A DNA stretch of 14,292 nt from Kangiella sp. Its GTDB lineage: Bacteria > Pseudomonadota > Gammaproteobacteria > Enterobacterales > Kangiellaceae. The notes below the pieces were generated by a model that was not told the origin of the DNA, searched no databases, and saw only the letters and a list, made by a program, of their open reading frames with translations. Location of the stretch: contig JAPHRL010000326.1 in assembly GCA_026195755.1 (NCBI GenBank), positions 1-14,292 on the forward strand, given 5' to 3'. The position numbers and the translations under genes were made by a program. Shown here one piece after another: positions 1-7,007 of the stretch (its first letter is position 1; each line of letters starts with the position of its first letter).

Positions 1-760
1 TGAACGCTGGCGCTATGTCACCGCAAAAGGACGCATTTTTGTGTTGGCGATATCGGTATTTGTCATTCATTGGGCGTTAGTGGCCGTATTCCTGGTTGTG
101 CCCGACAAAATGATTGCCAGTGGTTTCGAGCTGTCGCAGCATTCCTGGATCTATCTCGTAGTGTTGGTGCTATCGATTGCCATCATGCTGCCGATGATGC
201 TTAAGGCGGAAAAGAAGGGATGGCATCGACAGGTGATGCAGGCAGCTTTTTTATTGTTGGCACTATCACTGTTAACTCTACTGACCAGCTGGCAGAGTCT
301 GTGGTTCTGGCTGGTGGTTCTGACCTTATTTTTCGCTGGCTTTAATTTGTTAGAAGCTAAGCTGCCTTCTACGGTTTCCAATCTATTTGGTGCCCAATAT
401 CGTGGTACGGCTTTGGGTATTTTCTCGACCAGTCAATTTTTAGGCGCTTTCCTCGGTGGCAGCGTGACTGGTTATTTGCTGCCTACGCTCGGTTTTACGG
501 GTGTTATCTGGCTGAATATAGGCTTGATGGCTATCGCAGGGGTGGCGCTGGGCTGGCTGGGTAAGTTACCCGAAGTGAAGCGCTGGGTATTGGAACTGAA
601 TGAGGGTGATACGGCCAAAGCTGTGCAAGAATCCGCATTAAAGCTGGCCGGAGTGATTGAAGCCATTGCGGACGACCATAAAGGCAAGGTATATTTGCGG
701 GTGGACGACTCGACCATCGAGCGTGAAGAATTAGAAAAGTTAGGCCGAATTCAAGCCTAA
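1..760 (+). CDS. MFS transporter, C-terminal part (5' end outside the window)
   Basis: The reading frame is open from base 2, so the gene starts upstream; the GTG at 41 is internal, because the frame before it (ERWRYVTAKGRIF) is coding. About 252 residues are visible. They hold five to six hydrophobic segments separated by short basic loops (for example MLKAEKKGWHRQ), with glycine-rich helices such as GTALGIFSTSQFLGAFLGG, as expected for the second six-helix half of a major facilitator transporter. A cytoplasmic tail of about 70 residues follows the last helix. The substrate cannot be told. An MFS gene directly before ssb is a familiar arrangement in Pseudomonas and relatives, where uvrA lies on the far side. 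The gene ends 54 bp before ssb on the same strand. The family call is fairly secure; the specificity is unknown. Confidence 0.85.
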   Translation, partial: ERWRYVTAKGRIFVLAISVFVIHWALVAVFLVVPDKMIASGFELSQHSWIYLVVLVLSIAIMLPMMLKAEKKGWHRQVMQAAFLLLALSLLTLLTSWQSLWFWLVVLTLFFAGFNLLEAKLPSTVSNLFGAQYRGTALGIFSTSQFLGAFLGGSVTGYLLPTLGFTGVIWLNIGLMAIAGVALGWLGKLPEVKRWVLELNEGDTAKAVQESALKLAGVIEAIADDHKGKVYLRVDDSTIEREELEKLGRIQA

Positions 761-814
761 TATATTGATAATTAAAGATTTTAGTAGATTAAAAGACAAA
801 GACAGGAGTAATCA

Positions 815-1279
815 ATGGCCAGTCGCGGCATTAACAAAGTCATTTTAGTAGGAAATTTAGGGAAGGATCCGGAAATTCGTTACACACCAGACGGTAGAGC
901 GATTGCCAACCTTACGTTAGCTACTTCTGAGACCTGGAAAGACAAGAATACCGGTCAGCAGCAAGAAAAAACCGAATGGCACCGAATTGTCATCTTCGGA
1001 AAATTAGCTGAGATCGCTGGTGAATACCTGAAAAAAGGCTCGCAAGTTTACTTTGAAGGTAAACTCCAGACTCGTAAATGGACCGATCAATCAGGTCAGG
1101 ACAAATACACCACTGAAGTTGTGATTGATATCAATGGTCAAATGCAAATGCTTGGTGGCCGTAGCGGCGGCGAAGCCTCTTTCGGCGGCAACAATAATCA
1201 AAATAACCAAAAACAGAATCAAAACCCACAGCCAGCTCCGGCCATGGATGATGATTTTGATGACGACATTCCGTTCTAG
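815..1279 (+). CDS. ssb: Single-stranded DNA-binding protein SSB
   Basis: A 154-residue SSB that coats single-stranded DNA in replication, repair and recombination, normally as a tetramer. The OB fold spans about residues 1-112, beginning MASRGINKVILVGNLGKDPE. The aromatic residues that stack on DNA bases in the E. coli protein are present at matching places: W41, W55, F61 and W89. A low-complexity linker rich in Gly, Asn and Gln (about 115-143) leads to the acidic tip DFDDDIPF (147-154), the docking peptide for SSB partners such as RecQ, PriA, Exo I and the polymerase chi subunit. The start is fixed by a CAGGAG ribosome site at 803-808. The length is slightly below the E. coli protein, through a shorter linker. 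It may have its own promoter in the 54-bp AT-rich gap after the MFS gene, but no clear -35/-10 pair stands out there. Confidence 0.98.
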   Translation: MASRGINKVILVGNLGKDPEIRYTPDGRAIANLTLATSETWKDKNTGQQQEKTEWHRIVIFGKLAEIAGEYLKKGSQVYFEGKLQTRKWTDQSGQDKYTTEVVIDINGQMQMLGGRSGGEASFGGNNNQNNQKQNQNPQPAPAMDDDFDDDIPF

Positions 1280-1331
1280 TCAGAAAGCGGTTTTCGTTAA
1301 ATAATCTAAAGCTTAAACAAAGGAGACATTG

Positions 1332-2033
1332 ATGAGCTATCAACAAACAGAAGAACAGGTCGTTACTCGCGGTGGATTAGGTGATCGCGCAAAATTTATC
1401 ACCAAAACTTATAACCATTTATTGGGCGCGATTTTTGCGTTTGTCCTGATTAGTGTTTATTTCTATCAATCAGGCATTTCATTAGCCATCGCGGAGTGGG
1501 TATTCTCATTCGGTGCAGGCTGGATGGTTTTATTGGGCGGTTTTATCGCTGCTTCCTGGGCGGCAACTCATATCGCTCATACCTCACAATCGAAAGTCAC
1601 TCAATACTCAAGCTTGGGCGGATTTATCATTGCTGAAGCGATTATTTTCGCTCCTCTGCTTTTGATTGCTGCAACGTATCACCAAGGCGTCATTAAAAGT
1701 GCTGCGATTGTGACATTAGCAGGTTTCGGTTTGCTTACAGCGATTGTGTTTTATACTCGTAAAGATTTTTCATTCTTACGCAGTATCATGTTGTGGGCCG
1801 GCGGTATCGCTATTTTAGCGATTATCAGTTCATTTATTTTCGGCTTCCATCTAGGAACATGGTTCAGCGTTGGCATGATTGCACTAGCAGGCGCTTCAAT
1901 TTTGTATGATACGTCTAACGTATTGCATCATTACCCAGAAGACCGTTATGTTGGTGCTGCACTTCAATTGTTCGCCAGTGTCGCCATGATGTTCTGGTAT
2001 GTGTTGCGTCTATTTATGGCTAGTAATGACTAG
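1332..2033 (+). CDS. Bax inhibitor-1/YccA (TMBIM) family membrane protein
   Basis: A 233-residue integral inner-membrane protein with about seven hydrophobic helices and the family signature LYDTSNVLHHY near the last helix pair, where the conserved aspartate of the TMBIM pore or pH-sensing site lies. Bacterial relatives include YccA, which interacts with the FtsH protease, and BsYetJ, a pH-dependent calcium leak; which of these roles applies here cannot be told. I chose the ATG at 1332 over the in-frame TTG at 1329 because the AGGAG at 1321-1325 lies 6 bases before the ATG but only 3 before the TTG. The gene starts 52 bp after ssb on the same strand with no terminator between them, so co-transcription is possible. 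A strong intrinsic terminator follows. Confidence 0.92.
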   Translation: MSYQQTEEQVVTRGGLGDRAKFITKTYNHLLGAIFAFVLISVYFYQSGISLAIAEWVFSFGAGWMVLLGGFIAASWAATHIAHTSQSKVTQYSSLGGFIIAEAIIFAPLLLIAATYHQGVIKSAAIVTLAGFGLLTAIVFYTRKDFSFLRSIMLWAGGIAILAIISSFIFGFHLGTWFSVGMIALAGASILYDTSNVLHHYPEDRYVGAALQLFASVAMMFWYVLRLFMASND

Positions 2034-2055
2034 TTGATAAATTGATCAGTAATAT

Positions 2056-2080
2056 AAAAGCGGCTTCGGCCGCTTTTTTT
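2056..2080 (+). terminator. Rho-independent terminator after the TMBIM gene
   Basis: A 9-bp stem AAAAGCGGC (2056-2064) / GCCGCTTTT (2069-2077) closed by a stable TTCG tetraloop and running into seven T residues (2074-2080). It starts 23 bases after the TMBIM stop codon and clearly serves the plus strand. Confidence 0.95.
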
Positions 2081-2098
2081 GTGGGCTACAAATAATGA

Positions 2099-2277
2099 TA
2101 TTCGTAGAAAAAATTCATCACTAACCTACGAATAGTACCTGCTTTATTTTGTAGTGATATAGGATGGGTTAGCATTTATGCGTAACCCATCTAATTGACG
2201 AGTGATGGGTTACGGCTGTTGCCTAACCCATCCTATAAATAGTACCTTTCTTTTGTAGGGGCGAGCTGGGCTCGCCC
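2099..2277. repeat. Cluster of REP/BIME-like palindromes between direct repeats
   Basis: Two mirror-image hairpins lie back to back. The first pairs GATGGGTTA (2163-2171) with TAACCCATC (2183-2191), plus an inner GCA/TGC with one bulged G (2182). The second pairs GATGGGTTA (2204-2212) with TAACCCATC (2224-2232), plus an inner GGC/GCC with one bulged C (2213). Their outer ends form a perfect 14-bp inverted pair, ATAGGATGGGTTAG (2159-2172) and CTAACCCATCCTAT (2223-2236). Near-identical direct repeats flank them: AATAGTACCT...TTTTGTAG at 2131-2154 and 2238-2258. A third hairpin, GGGCGAGC-TGG-GCTCGCCC, lies at 2259-2277, and a 9-bp inverted pair TATTCGTAG / CTACGAATA at 2099-2107 / 2126-2134. Bulged paired hairpins are typical of REP sequences moved by RAYT transposases; that link is inference, as no transposase is in the window. 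Confidence 0.75.
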
Positions 2278-2287
2278 TTTAATTTTA

Positions 2288-3373
2288 TCAATCCTCGCCT
2301 TTACCTTCTTTATTCAACTCAGTTTCTTCAATAACCAGCTGCTCTTTAAGCTGCTCAATTTTGTCTTTGGTTTTTTGTTGCTTGGCTTTGATTTTATCTT
2401 TTTGATCGCTATCCGAAGAGTCTTTGATTGTTTTAGACATTTCCTCAACGGTTTCTTGCAGTTTTTCAATCTGTTGTCGTGTCTGATCCACTTGCTCGGC
2501 TTTATTGGCTTTGTCGAAAATGACGGATTCAGGCTGTCCATTTTTGGATTTGTTTGAGCCGGTGTTTTTTGTTTTTCTTGCTTTGGGGATAAAAGTTTGA
2601 CTATCCACCATCCGCTGATTTCTAAAGGTTGGAGATACGATTTCAACGCCAGCCTGATGCAGGCTATCAAGGACACAGGCATTGAGCTTTGAGCGACTGG
2701 ATAACAAAGTATTAATATCGGTTGCTAGGCCATGGACTTTATATACTATAGCGTGGTCGAGGAGCTTTTCGATGTAGACGAATGGTTTTTCCAGCTCCGC
2801 TTTTTCTGCAGCATCGATAAGCAGCGGCTCGATAACTTTATGGTCAACATCATAACCAAGCGAAATTTCAGTAGAAATGATAGTGCCATCGCTGTGCATA
2901 ACGGTGACTGGGTTAGTCGCTAGAAACAAGTTGGGCAGGGTGATCAGATCGCGCTCTCGATCCTGTAATTCGGTATGCAATAGTCCACGCCCGGACACTC
3001 GGCCAAACATCCCCTTTACTTCTATGAAATCGCCTAGTCTGAAGTTACGAACCGAGCGAAGCCAGATGCCAGCCATGATATTACCAAGGAAGGTTGCCGA
3101 GCTTAATGCAATAGAAGCAGATAGCACGATACCGATAAGGCCAATGATCTGGTTTTTTAAGGTGTCTTTTATAGGTAGAACCAATATAAAGATAATGATC
3201 AGAAGCAACATAAAAACAATGTTAGTCAACTGCTTCTGTAACACCACATTAGTATTTTTATTTTTACTTAGAGCAAAAAACTTTTGTAAAAGTTGATAGG
3301 CAAAGAAACCGATAATGAGGGTTGCAACTGGCCAGAACAGGCTGGTCCAATCAAAGCCGAGAAAATCTGACAT
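2288..3373 (-). CDS. MscS-family mechanosensitive channel with coiled-coil tail
   Basis: A 361-residue inner-membrane protein of the small-conductance mechanosensitive channel family, which opens under membrane tension to release solutes. Hydrophobic segments lie at about 12-33, 50-67 and 74-105; the last is the pore helix, rich in Ala, Gly and Ser and followed by the MscS beta-domain signature FRLGDFIEVKGMFGRV (111-126). The cytoplasmic alpha/beta domain runs to about residue 255 (EIVSPTFRNQR). Beyond the usual end is an extra tail of about 100 charged residues rich in Lys, Glu and Gln (about 288-355), predicted as coiled coil; a tail of this kind is not part of the minimal MscS core. The ATG at 3371-3373 has an AAGGAGC ribosome site at 3381-3388. 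It is a single gene, separated by 107 bp from the kinase gene upstream on the same strand. Confidence 0.9.
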   Translation of the reverse strand: MSDFLGFDWTSLFWPVATLIIGFFAYQLLQKFFALSKNKNTNVVLQKQLTNIVFMLLLIIIFILVLPIKDTLKNQIIGLIGIVLSASIALSSATFLGNIMAGIWLRSVRNFRLGDFIEVKGMFGRVSGRGLLHTELQDRERDLITLPNLFLATNPVTVMHSDGTIISTEISLGYDVDHKVIEPLLIDAAEKAELEKPFVYIEKLLDHAIVYKVHGLATDINTLLSSRSKLNACVLDSLHQAGVEIVSPTFRNQRMVDSQTFIPKARKTKNTGSNKSKNGQPESVIFDKANKAEQVDQTRQQIEKLQETVEEMSKTIKDSSDSDQKDKIKAKQQKTKDKIEQLKEQLVIEETELNKEGKGED

Positions 3374-3400
3374 GGTATTCGCTCCTTGGTATTTGTTTCT

Positions 3401-3428
3401 ATCATAATTGTTTACAGGAGTGATGCAA
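3401..3428 (-). promoter_or_regulatory. Possible sigma-70 promoter for the mscS-family gene
   Basis: On the minus strand TTGCAT (plus coordinates 3423-3428) and TATGAT (3401-3406) are 16 bp apart, about 28 bp before the channel start codon. TATGAT matches the -10 consensus at five of six positions and TTGCAT the -35 at four of six. The call rests on consensus match alone. Confidence 0.45.
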
Positions 3429-3480
3429 GGAGTGTATGAGTCCCTGACAATGCCTGGTCATGAGTCGCAGCCGGGTAGTC

Positions 3481-4722
3481 CTATCCTGAAAAATTGATGG
3501 TCAGATAAAACCAGTTGTCCGAATTATATGAGTGTACCTGCCACTGATAGATCTGACATATTCGGTTAACGATGTGTAAACCTTGTCCAATACCCTGGCT
3601 GTTGTGGCTTTTTACTCCAGGTGTGAGCGGATTTTCCAGACTGCTTGTTGCCACGGGGTTGGCAATACAAAGTTGGTTTCCTTTTAACTGGATATTGAGC
3701 AGGTCTTCGCTGGCGTGAGCGAGGCTGTTATCAATGATGTTGTTCAGCAAGATATACAGTAGATTTTTATTTGCCACTAGTCGGTATTCTGACGATACCA
3801 CCAGTTGTAATTGCAGTTCAGGATGATGTAGCAGTTGCTGGTTGTTGATCAGACAGTGCTCGATTTCTTCCAATAAGCAAAGTGTTTCTGTCTGCATTGA
3901 CTCCTCTCTGGCAAGTGCCAGCAACACATGGATGGTCTGCTCCATTTGCTGAGCGGATTGTCTAAGCTGCAACAAAGTTTGTTTATCTGGTGGCTGAGTT
4001 GTGCTAAGCCGGCTTAGCACCATTTTCAGTACTGTTGCCGGAGTGCGTAGTTCATGGCTTATATCGCGAGTAAAATCAGTCTCACGAGTCAGAGCAGTTT
4101 GCAGTTGCTTAACATTGCTTTGGATCGCGTGTGCCAGATAACCTATTTCATTATTTGGTAAAGAATCTTTCAGAGTTAATGGCTCACCTGGACTATGTTT
4201 CTTTACATTGGTCGTAATGTATTCCAATGGTTGGATGATTTGACGGCTTAAATAGCGTGATAACGCAAACGCCAGTAGCAGCACTGTTACCAGAGCCAGT
4301 AACAGCCATGGAATAAGCCTTGGTAAGTAGTCACGAGTTACCTCAAAAGCTGTTACGTCCGCAGCAAGTATCCACTGATCAGAGCCAAGTGTAATCGGTA
4401 GTAAGTGTAGAGTTCCTTGGCTGCCATTTGGAAACTCAACACGGTTTGGTGATAACTGGTGTAGCTGTTGCACTTTCTCGGGAAGTGACTCCCAGCCGGG
4501 ATGCAGTGCCATAAAAGGTTGGCGAGGGGAGGCGATTTCACCAGTGTCGTTGTAATGTTGCTCAATAAATTGTGCTTCAGATGAGACCAGCCGGTTAAAC
4601 ACATTATCTTCTACTATCCAAGCGTAGCTAATCATTAGAAGTATGAAGCACAGTGCCAGTAGAAGTGAAAACACAACTATGCTCTTTTGGAGTGTGGCTT
4701 TCAGACTACTGTTCTCAAACAT
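3481..4722 (-). CDS. Sensor histidine kinase of a two-component system
   Basis: A 413-residue membrane sensor kinase. It has one N-terminal helix (about 14-36), a periplasmic sensor region of about 95 residues with no recognised fold, a second helix (about 134-156), a HAMP-like linker, and the dimerisation helix with the phospho-acceptor H223 in DISHELRTPATVLKMVLSRL. The ATP-binding domain shows the N box NNIIDNSLAHA (N327, N328, N332) and the G2 box SQGIGQGLHIVNRI (375-388). The usual D-x-G of the G1 box is not seen; the equivalent stretch reads IANPV (353-357). The gene begins 2 bp after the response-regulator stop, so translation is probably coupled. The neighbouring regulator is its natural partner; the signal is unknown but should be sensed at the periplasm or membrane. 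Confidence 0.93.
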   Translation of the reverse strand: MFENSSLKATLQKSIVVFSLLLALCFILLMISYAWIVEDNVFNRLVSSEAQFIEQHYNDTGEIASPRQPFMALHPGWESLPEKVQQLHQLSPNRVEFPNGSQGTLHLLPITLGSDQWILAADVTAFEVTRDYLPRLIPWLLLALVTVLLLAFALSRYLSRQIIQPLEYITTNVKKHSPGEPLTLKDSLPNNEIGYLAHAIQSNVKQLQTALTRETDFTRDISHELRTPATVLKMVLSRLSTTQPPDKQTLLQLRQSAQQMEQTIHVLLALAREESMQTETLCLLEEIEHCLINNQQLLHHPELQLQLVVSSEYRLVANKNLLYILLNNIIDNSLAHASEDLLNIQLKGNQLCIANPVATSSLENPLTPGVKSHNSQGIGQGLHIVNRICQIYQWQVHSYNSDNWFYLTINFSG

Positions 4723-4724
4723 GA

Positions 4725-5408
4725 TTACTCGATTACCTCTAGTTTAAAGCCGATACCGTGTAATGTTGATAACATGGGCTTAGTAAAAGGTTTATCCAAA
4801 GCTTGGCGTAAGGTGTAAATATGTGAGCGTACAACATCGCTATCAGGAGCATCTTCACCCCATATTTTGTTGATAAGCTGCTGGCGGCTGACTGCATTTG
4901 GATAGGCATGAACCAGTAGCATTAGAATCGTAAAGTCGGTACTGCTGAGCTTTAATGTTTGTCCCTCTCGCTGCGCTAGCTGTTGTTTTTCATTGACAAT
5001 GAGATCGCCGATTTGAATGGATTGTGATTGATGCAGTTGATGTCGTCGTGCCAAGGCCTGACAACGCAACAATAACTCTGTTAAATCAAATGGTTTAGTT
5101 AAGTAGTCATCTGCGCCAGCATCAAATCCGAGGCTTTTATCAGCAATACTGTCGCGGGCTGTAAGCATTAACACCGCTGGTGTTGGATCGCATTGTTGTT
5201 TTAGTGTTTTGCAGACCGCTACACCATTAATGTCGGGTAGCATCACATCCAGAACTATAACATCGTATTGTTGCTGCATGGCCAAGTGCAATCCCAGACT
5301 GCCAGTAGCTGCATAATCAACCTGCACCCCCTGGTCAGTGAGGAAATCGCAGATTTCCTGGCCAATCTGCTGCGTATCTTCAATTAATAATATGGACAAC
5401 ACTGCCAT
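4725..5408 (-). CDS. OmpR/PhoB-family response regulator
   Basis: A 227-residue DNA-binding response regulator. The receiver domain has the acidic pair E10/D11, the phospho-acceptor D54 in VIVLDVMLPD, T83 in MLTARD and K105 in YLTKPF. The C-terminal winged helix (about 130-227) includes VSRQQLINKIWGEDAPDSDVVRSHIYTLRQALDKP and ends TLHGIGFKLEVIE, typical of OmpR/PhoB proteins, which bind 11-bp direct repeats as dimers. It lies between the S41 lipoprotein gene (54 bp upstream) and its kinase gene (2 bp downstream). Direct repeats of 11-bp period occur before the S41 gene, the DJ-1 gene and the MBL-fold gene, and this protein is the obvious candidate to bind them. That assignment is inference; the family call is secure. 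Confidence 0.95.
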   Translation of the reverse strand: MAVLSILLIEDTQQIGQEICDFLTDQGVQVDYAATGSLGLHLAMQQQYDVIVLDVMLPDINGVAVCKTLKQQCDPTPAVLMLTARDSIADKSLGFDAGADDYLTKPFDLTELLLRCQALARRHQLHQSQSIQIGDLIVNEKQQLAQREGQTLKLSSTDFTILMLLVHAYPNAVSRQQLINKIWGEDAPDSDVVRSHIYTLRQALDKPFTKPMLSTLHGIGFKLEVIE

Positions 5409-5462
5409 GCTTAATATTCTCTTTGCGAATTGGGTGTACCGTCAGCGAATATATTTTTAAAG

Positions 5463-6869
5463 CTACTCGGTTTCGGCAAGCATCTCATCTATGCTTTTTA
5501 ACACGTGCTCTAGTAGGGTGTCGACTCCGTTCTGCTGATCCTGCAAAGTGTAATCTACAACTAAGTCGGGCTCTACCGCAGTGGTTTCTATATTGCCACT
5601 GGGTCTTACCAGCAACCTGGTTGCGACATAGGCTCTAAGTTGTGAATGCGGCAAGTTAAATAAATTACCTTGAGCGCTCTGGTTAGCAAATCCGCCAGTA
5701 GGCTGTCCAGCAAGAAGACCGAACTGGCTATCTTGAACAGTTGTCGCAAACACGATAGCTGCCGAATAACTCACCGGACCAATCAAGACTACGACTTTGC
5801 CATCAAAATGCTGATCAGTATCTATTGGCTCTACATATTCATTCCAGTCTTTAGTCACCATATCGCCAGGTTGACCTTTGTACCCAAACAATCCTCTATT
5901 ATCTTGGTTAAGCTTTTCCGTGACCTTGGAAACCAGTCGAAAGGGCTTATCAGCTATGTAGCGAGCAAGTTCTGTGGCGGTATCAGTATTGCCACCGGTG
6001 TTATTACGAATATCGATAATCAAGGCTTTTACCTGTTCCGCTTGTATGCGGCTAAAAGTATTATCGAGCTTTGTAGCAAACTCACTGGGTTCAACGTCAA
6101 AGCTGTCAACATTCAAGTAACCAACATCAGAGATCAGTCGCTTATATGCCAGGTTATGAGAATTGTGCTGTGGCTCAGCATCAGCAGGCTGCCAAGACTG
6201 GTTGCTGTCTATGTGTAACGTCTGGCGCTGCCCCTGATATGATACCTCAACTTCGAACTGTCCAATAAAACCATATACTGCCCATAGCATTTGCGAAAAT
6301 CGCTCTGCAACAAAAGCCTCACGTAAGCCTTGGGTTTCACCGCCTACATAGTGTTGGGCTTCAGAAAAAATCTTCGAAATTTCTAAGCCATTAATACTGA
6401 TAATTTGGCTTCCGGCATAGAGTTTCTGATTTTCTGAGGCATATTGAACAGGTACGAAGACACCATTTTTTGTCAAATCTATCGAGAAAGGAAAAGGCTT
6501 CTCACCACTCTTTTGTAGGTAGTTCAGTTCCTGATATGGCCAAATTAAAAAACTGTGCCCATCCTGAAACACATGGGACAGTCTGCCGATATAACGGAAA
6601 AACTCTTTACGCGTCATGGGAGTCTTGATGTTGGCTTTTAATTCTTCTACCAGTAAGTCGAGTTTCACTTCATCAGCATAACCAGAAAAATTAGGGTGTC
6701 TTTGTTTTACACCGGAAATAAAAGCATCAATATCCTGATGCAAAAGCTCTGGTGCAATTTTTTCCTGCATTAAAGCCGGATCATCAAGCTCTGGGAAAAT
6801 GTCTAGATGACTACTTGAACATCCGACGAGAAACAATAAGCAACTCACTAAAAAAGAAATGGTTTTCAT
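5463..6869 (-). CDS. S41-family peptidase-like lipoprotein
   Basis: 468 residues. The N-terminus is a lipoprotein signal MKTISFLVSCLLFLVGC, with lipobox LVGC and acylated Cys17, so the mature protein should be anchored to an envelope membrane. A helical segment carrying QDGHSFL (His105, like the DGHT of tricorn-type members) precedes a PDZ-like stretch, GSQIISINGLEI (153-164). The S41 core follows: DIRNNTGG (286-293), GKVVVLIGPVSYSAAIVFA with the probable nucleophile Ser369, and GQPTGGFANQ (388-397). The family cleaves C-terminal ends of proteins or peptides; the substrate is unknown. An ATG at 6869 with AGGAGC at 6876-6881 is preferred over an upstream in-frame start (6953), which would bury the signal peptide. 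It heads the operon with the two-component genes and has the shared repeat promoter. Confidence 0.88.
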   Translation of the reverse strand: MKTISFLVSCLLFLVGCSSSHLDIFPELDDPALMQEKIAPELLHQDIDAFISGVKQRHPNFSGYADEVKLDLLVEELKANIKTPMTRKEFFRYIGRLSHVFQDGHSFLIWPYQELNYLQKSGEKPFPFSIDLTKNGVFVPVQYASENQKLYAGSQIISINGLEISKIFSEAQHYVGGETQGLREAFVAERFSQMLWAVYGFIGQFEVEVSYQGQRQTLHIDSNQSWQPADAEPQHNSHNLAYKRLISDVGYLNVDSFDVEPSEFATKLDNTFSRIQAEQVKALIIDIRNNTGGNTDTATELARYIADKPFRLVSKVTEKLNQDNRGLFGYKGQPGDMVTKDWNEYVEPIDTDQHFDGKVVVLIGPVSYSAAIVFATTVQDSQFGLLAGQPTGGFANQSAQGNLFNLPHSQLRAYVATRLLVRPSGNIETTAVEPDLVVDYTLQDQQNGVDTLLEHVLKSIDEMLAETE

Positions 6870-6895
6870 AATATGGCTCCTATGTATTGAAGCTA

Positions 6896-6929
6896 ATGTT
6901 AACAGGCTGTTTGTGAAGGTTTTGTCGGG
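6896..6929 (-). promoter_or_regulatory. Repeat-type promoter of the S41-RR-HK operon (copy 3)
   Basis: Read on the minus strand: CCCGACAAAAC (6919-6929), then CTTCACAAACA (6908-6918), six bases GCCTGT, then the -10 element TAACAT (6896-6901), preceded by TG one base earlier as in an extended -10. The -10 ends 27 bp before the S41 start codon. The same layout is found before the DJ-1 and MBL-fold genes. It suggests that the operon encoding the regulator is itself a target of that regulator. Confidence 0.6.
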
Positions 6930-6945
6930 TGTAGTGCTTTGAGAG

Positions 6946-6979
6946 CTTGACAATATCCCGACATTCTCACTGCTAACAT
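6946..6979 (+). promoter_or_regulatory. Repeat-type promoter of the DJ-1/PfpI gene (copy 1)
   Basis: Two adjacent 11-bp repeats, CTTGACAATAT (6946-6956) and CCCGACATTCT (6957-6967), six bases CACTGC, and the extended -10 TGCTAACAT with hexamer TAACAT (6974-6979). The 7-base core of the second repeat ends exactly 10 bp before the -10, as at PhoB-type promoters. TTGACA looks like a -35, but it lies 21 bp from the -10, too far for ordinary sigma-70 use, which favours an activator site. Confidence 0.65.
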
Positions 6980-7007
6980 ACAGTCATCAAATAACAGGAG
7001 TATCACG

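Noticed and set aside
2258..2285. The GGGCGAGC/GCTCGCCC hairpin as the mscS-family terminator
   Set aside because: On the minus strand it is not followed by a T run, and on the plus strand there is no gene to end after the earlier strong terminator; it fits better as part of the palindrome cluster.
6870..6953. A longer S41 protein starting upstream at 6953
   Set aside because: It would place 28 residues before a clear lipoprotein signal and read through the promoter; the ATG at 6869 has a good ribosome site.
6896..6979. The repeat promoters as ordinary Pho boxes
   Set aside because: Read in the direction of transcription the core is CYYGACA, not CTGTCAT. The TGTC match appears only on the opposite strand, the wrong orientation for a PhoB-activated promoter; true Pho boxes at 13631-13648 look different.
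6980..7007. A riboswitch or attenuator in the leaders of the co-regulated genes
   Set aside because: The likely transcription starts leave only about 20-25 bases before the start codons, too short for such an element.
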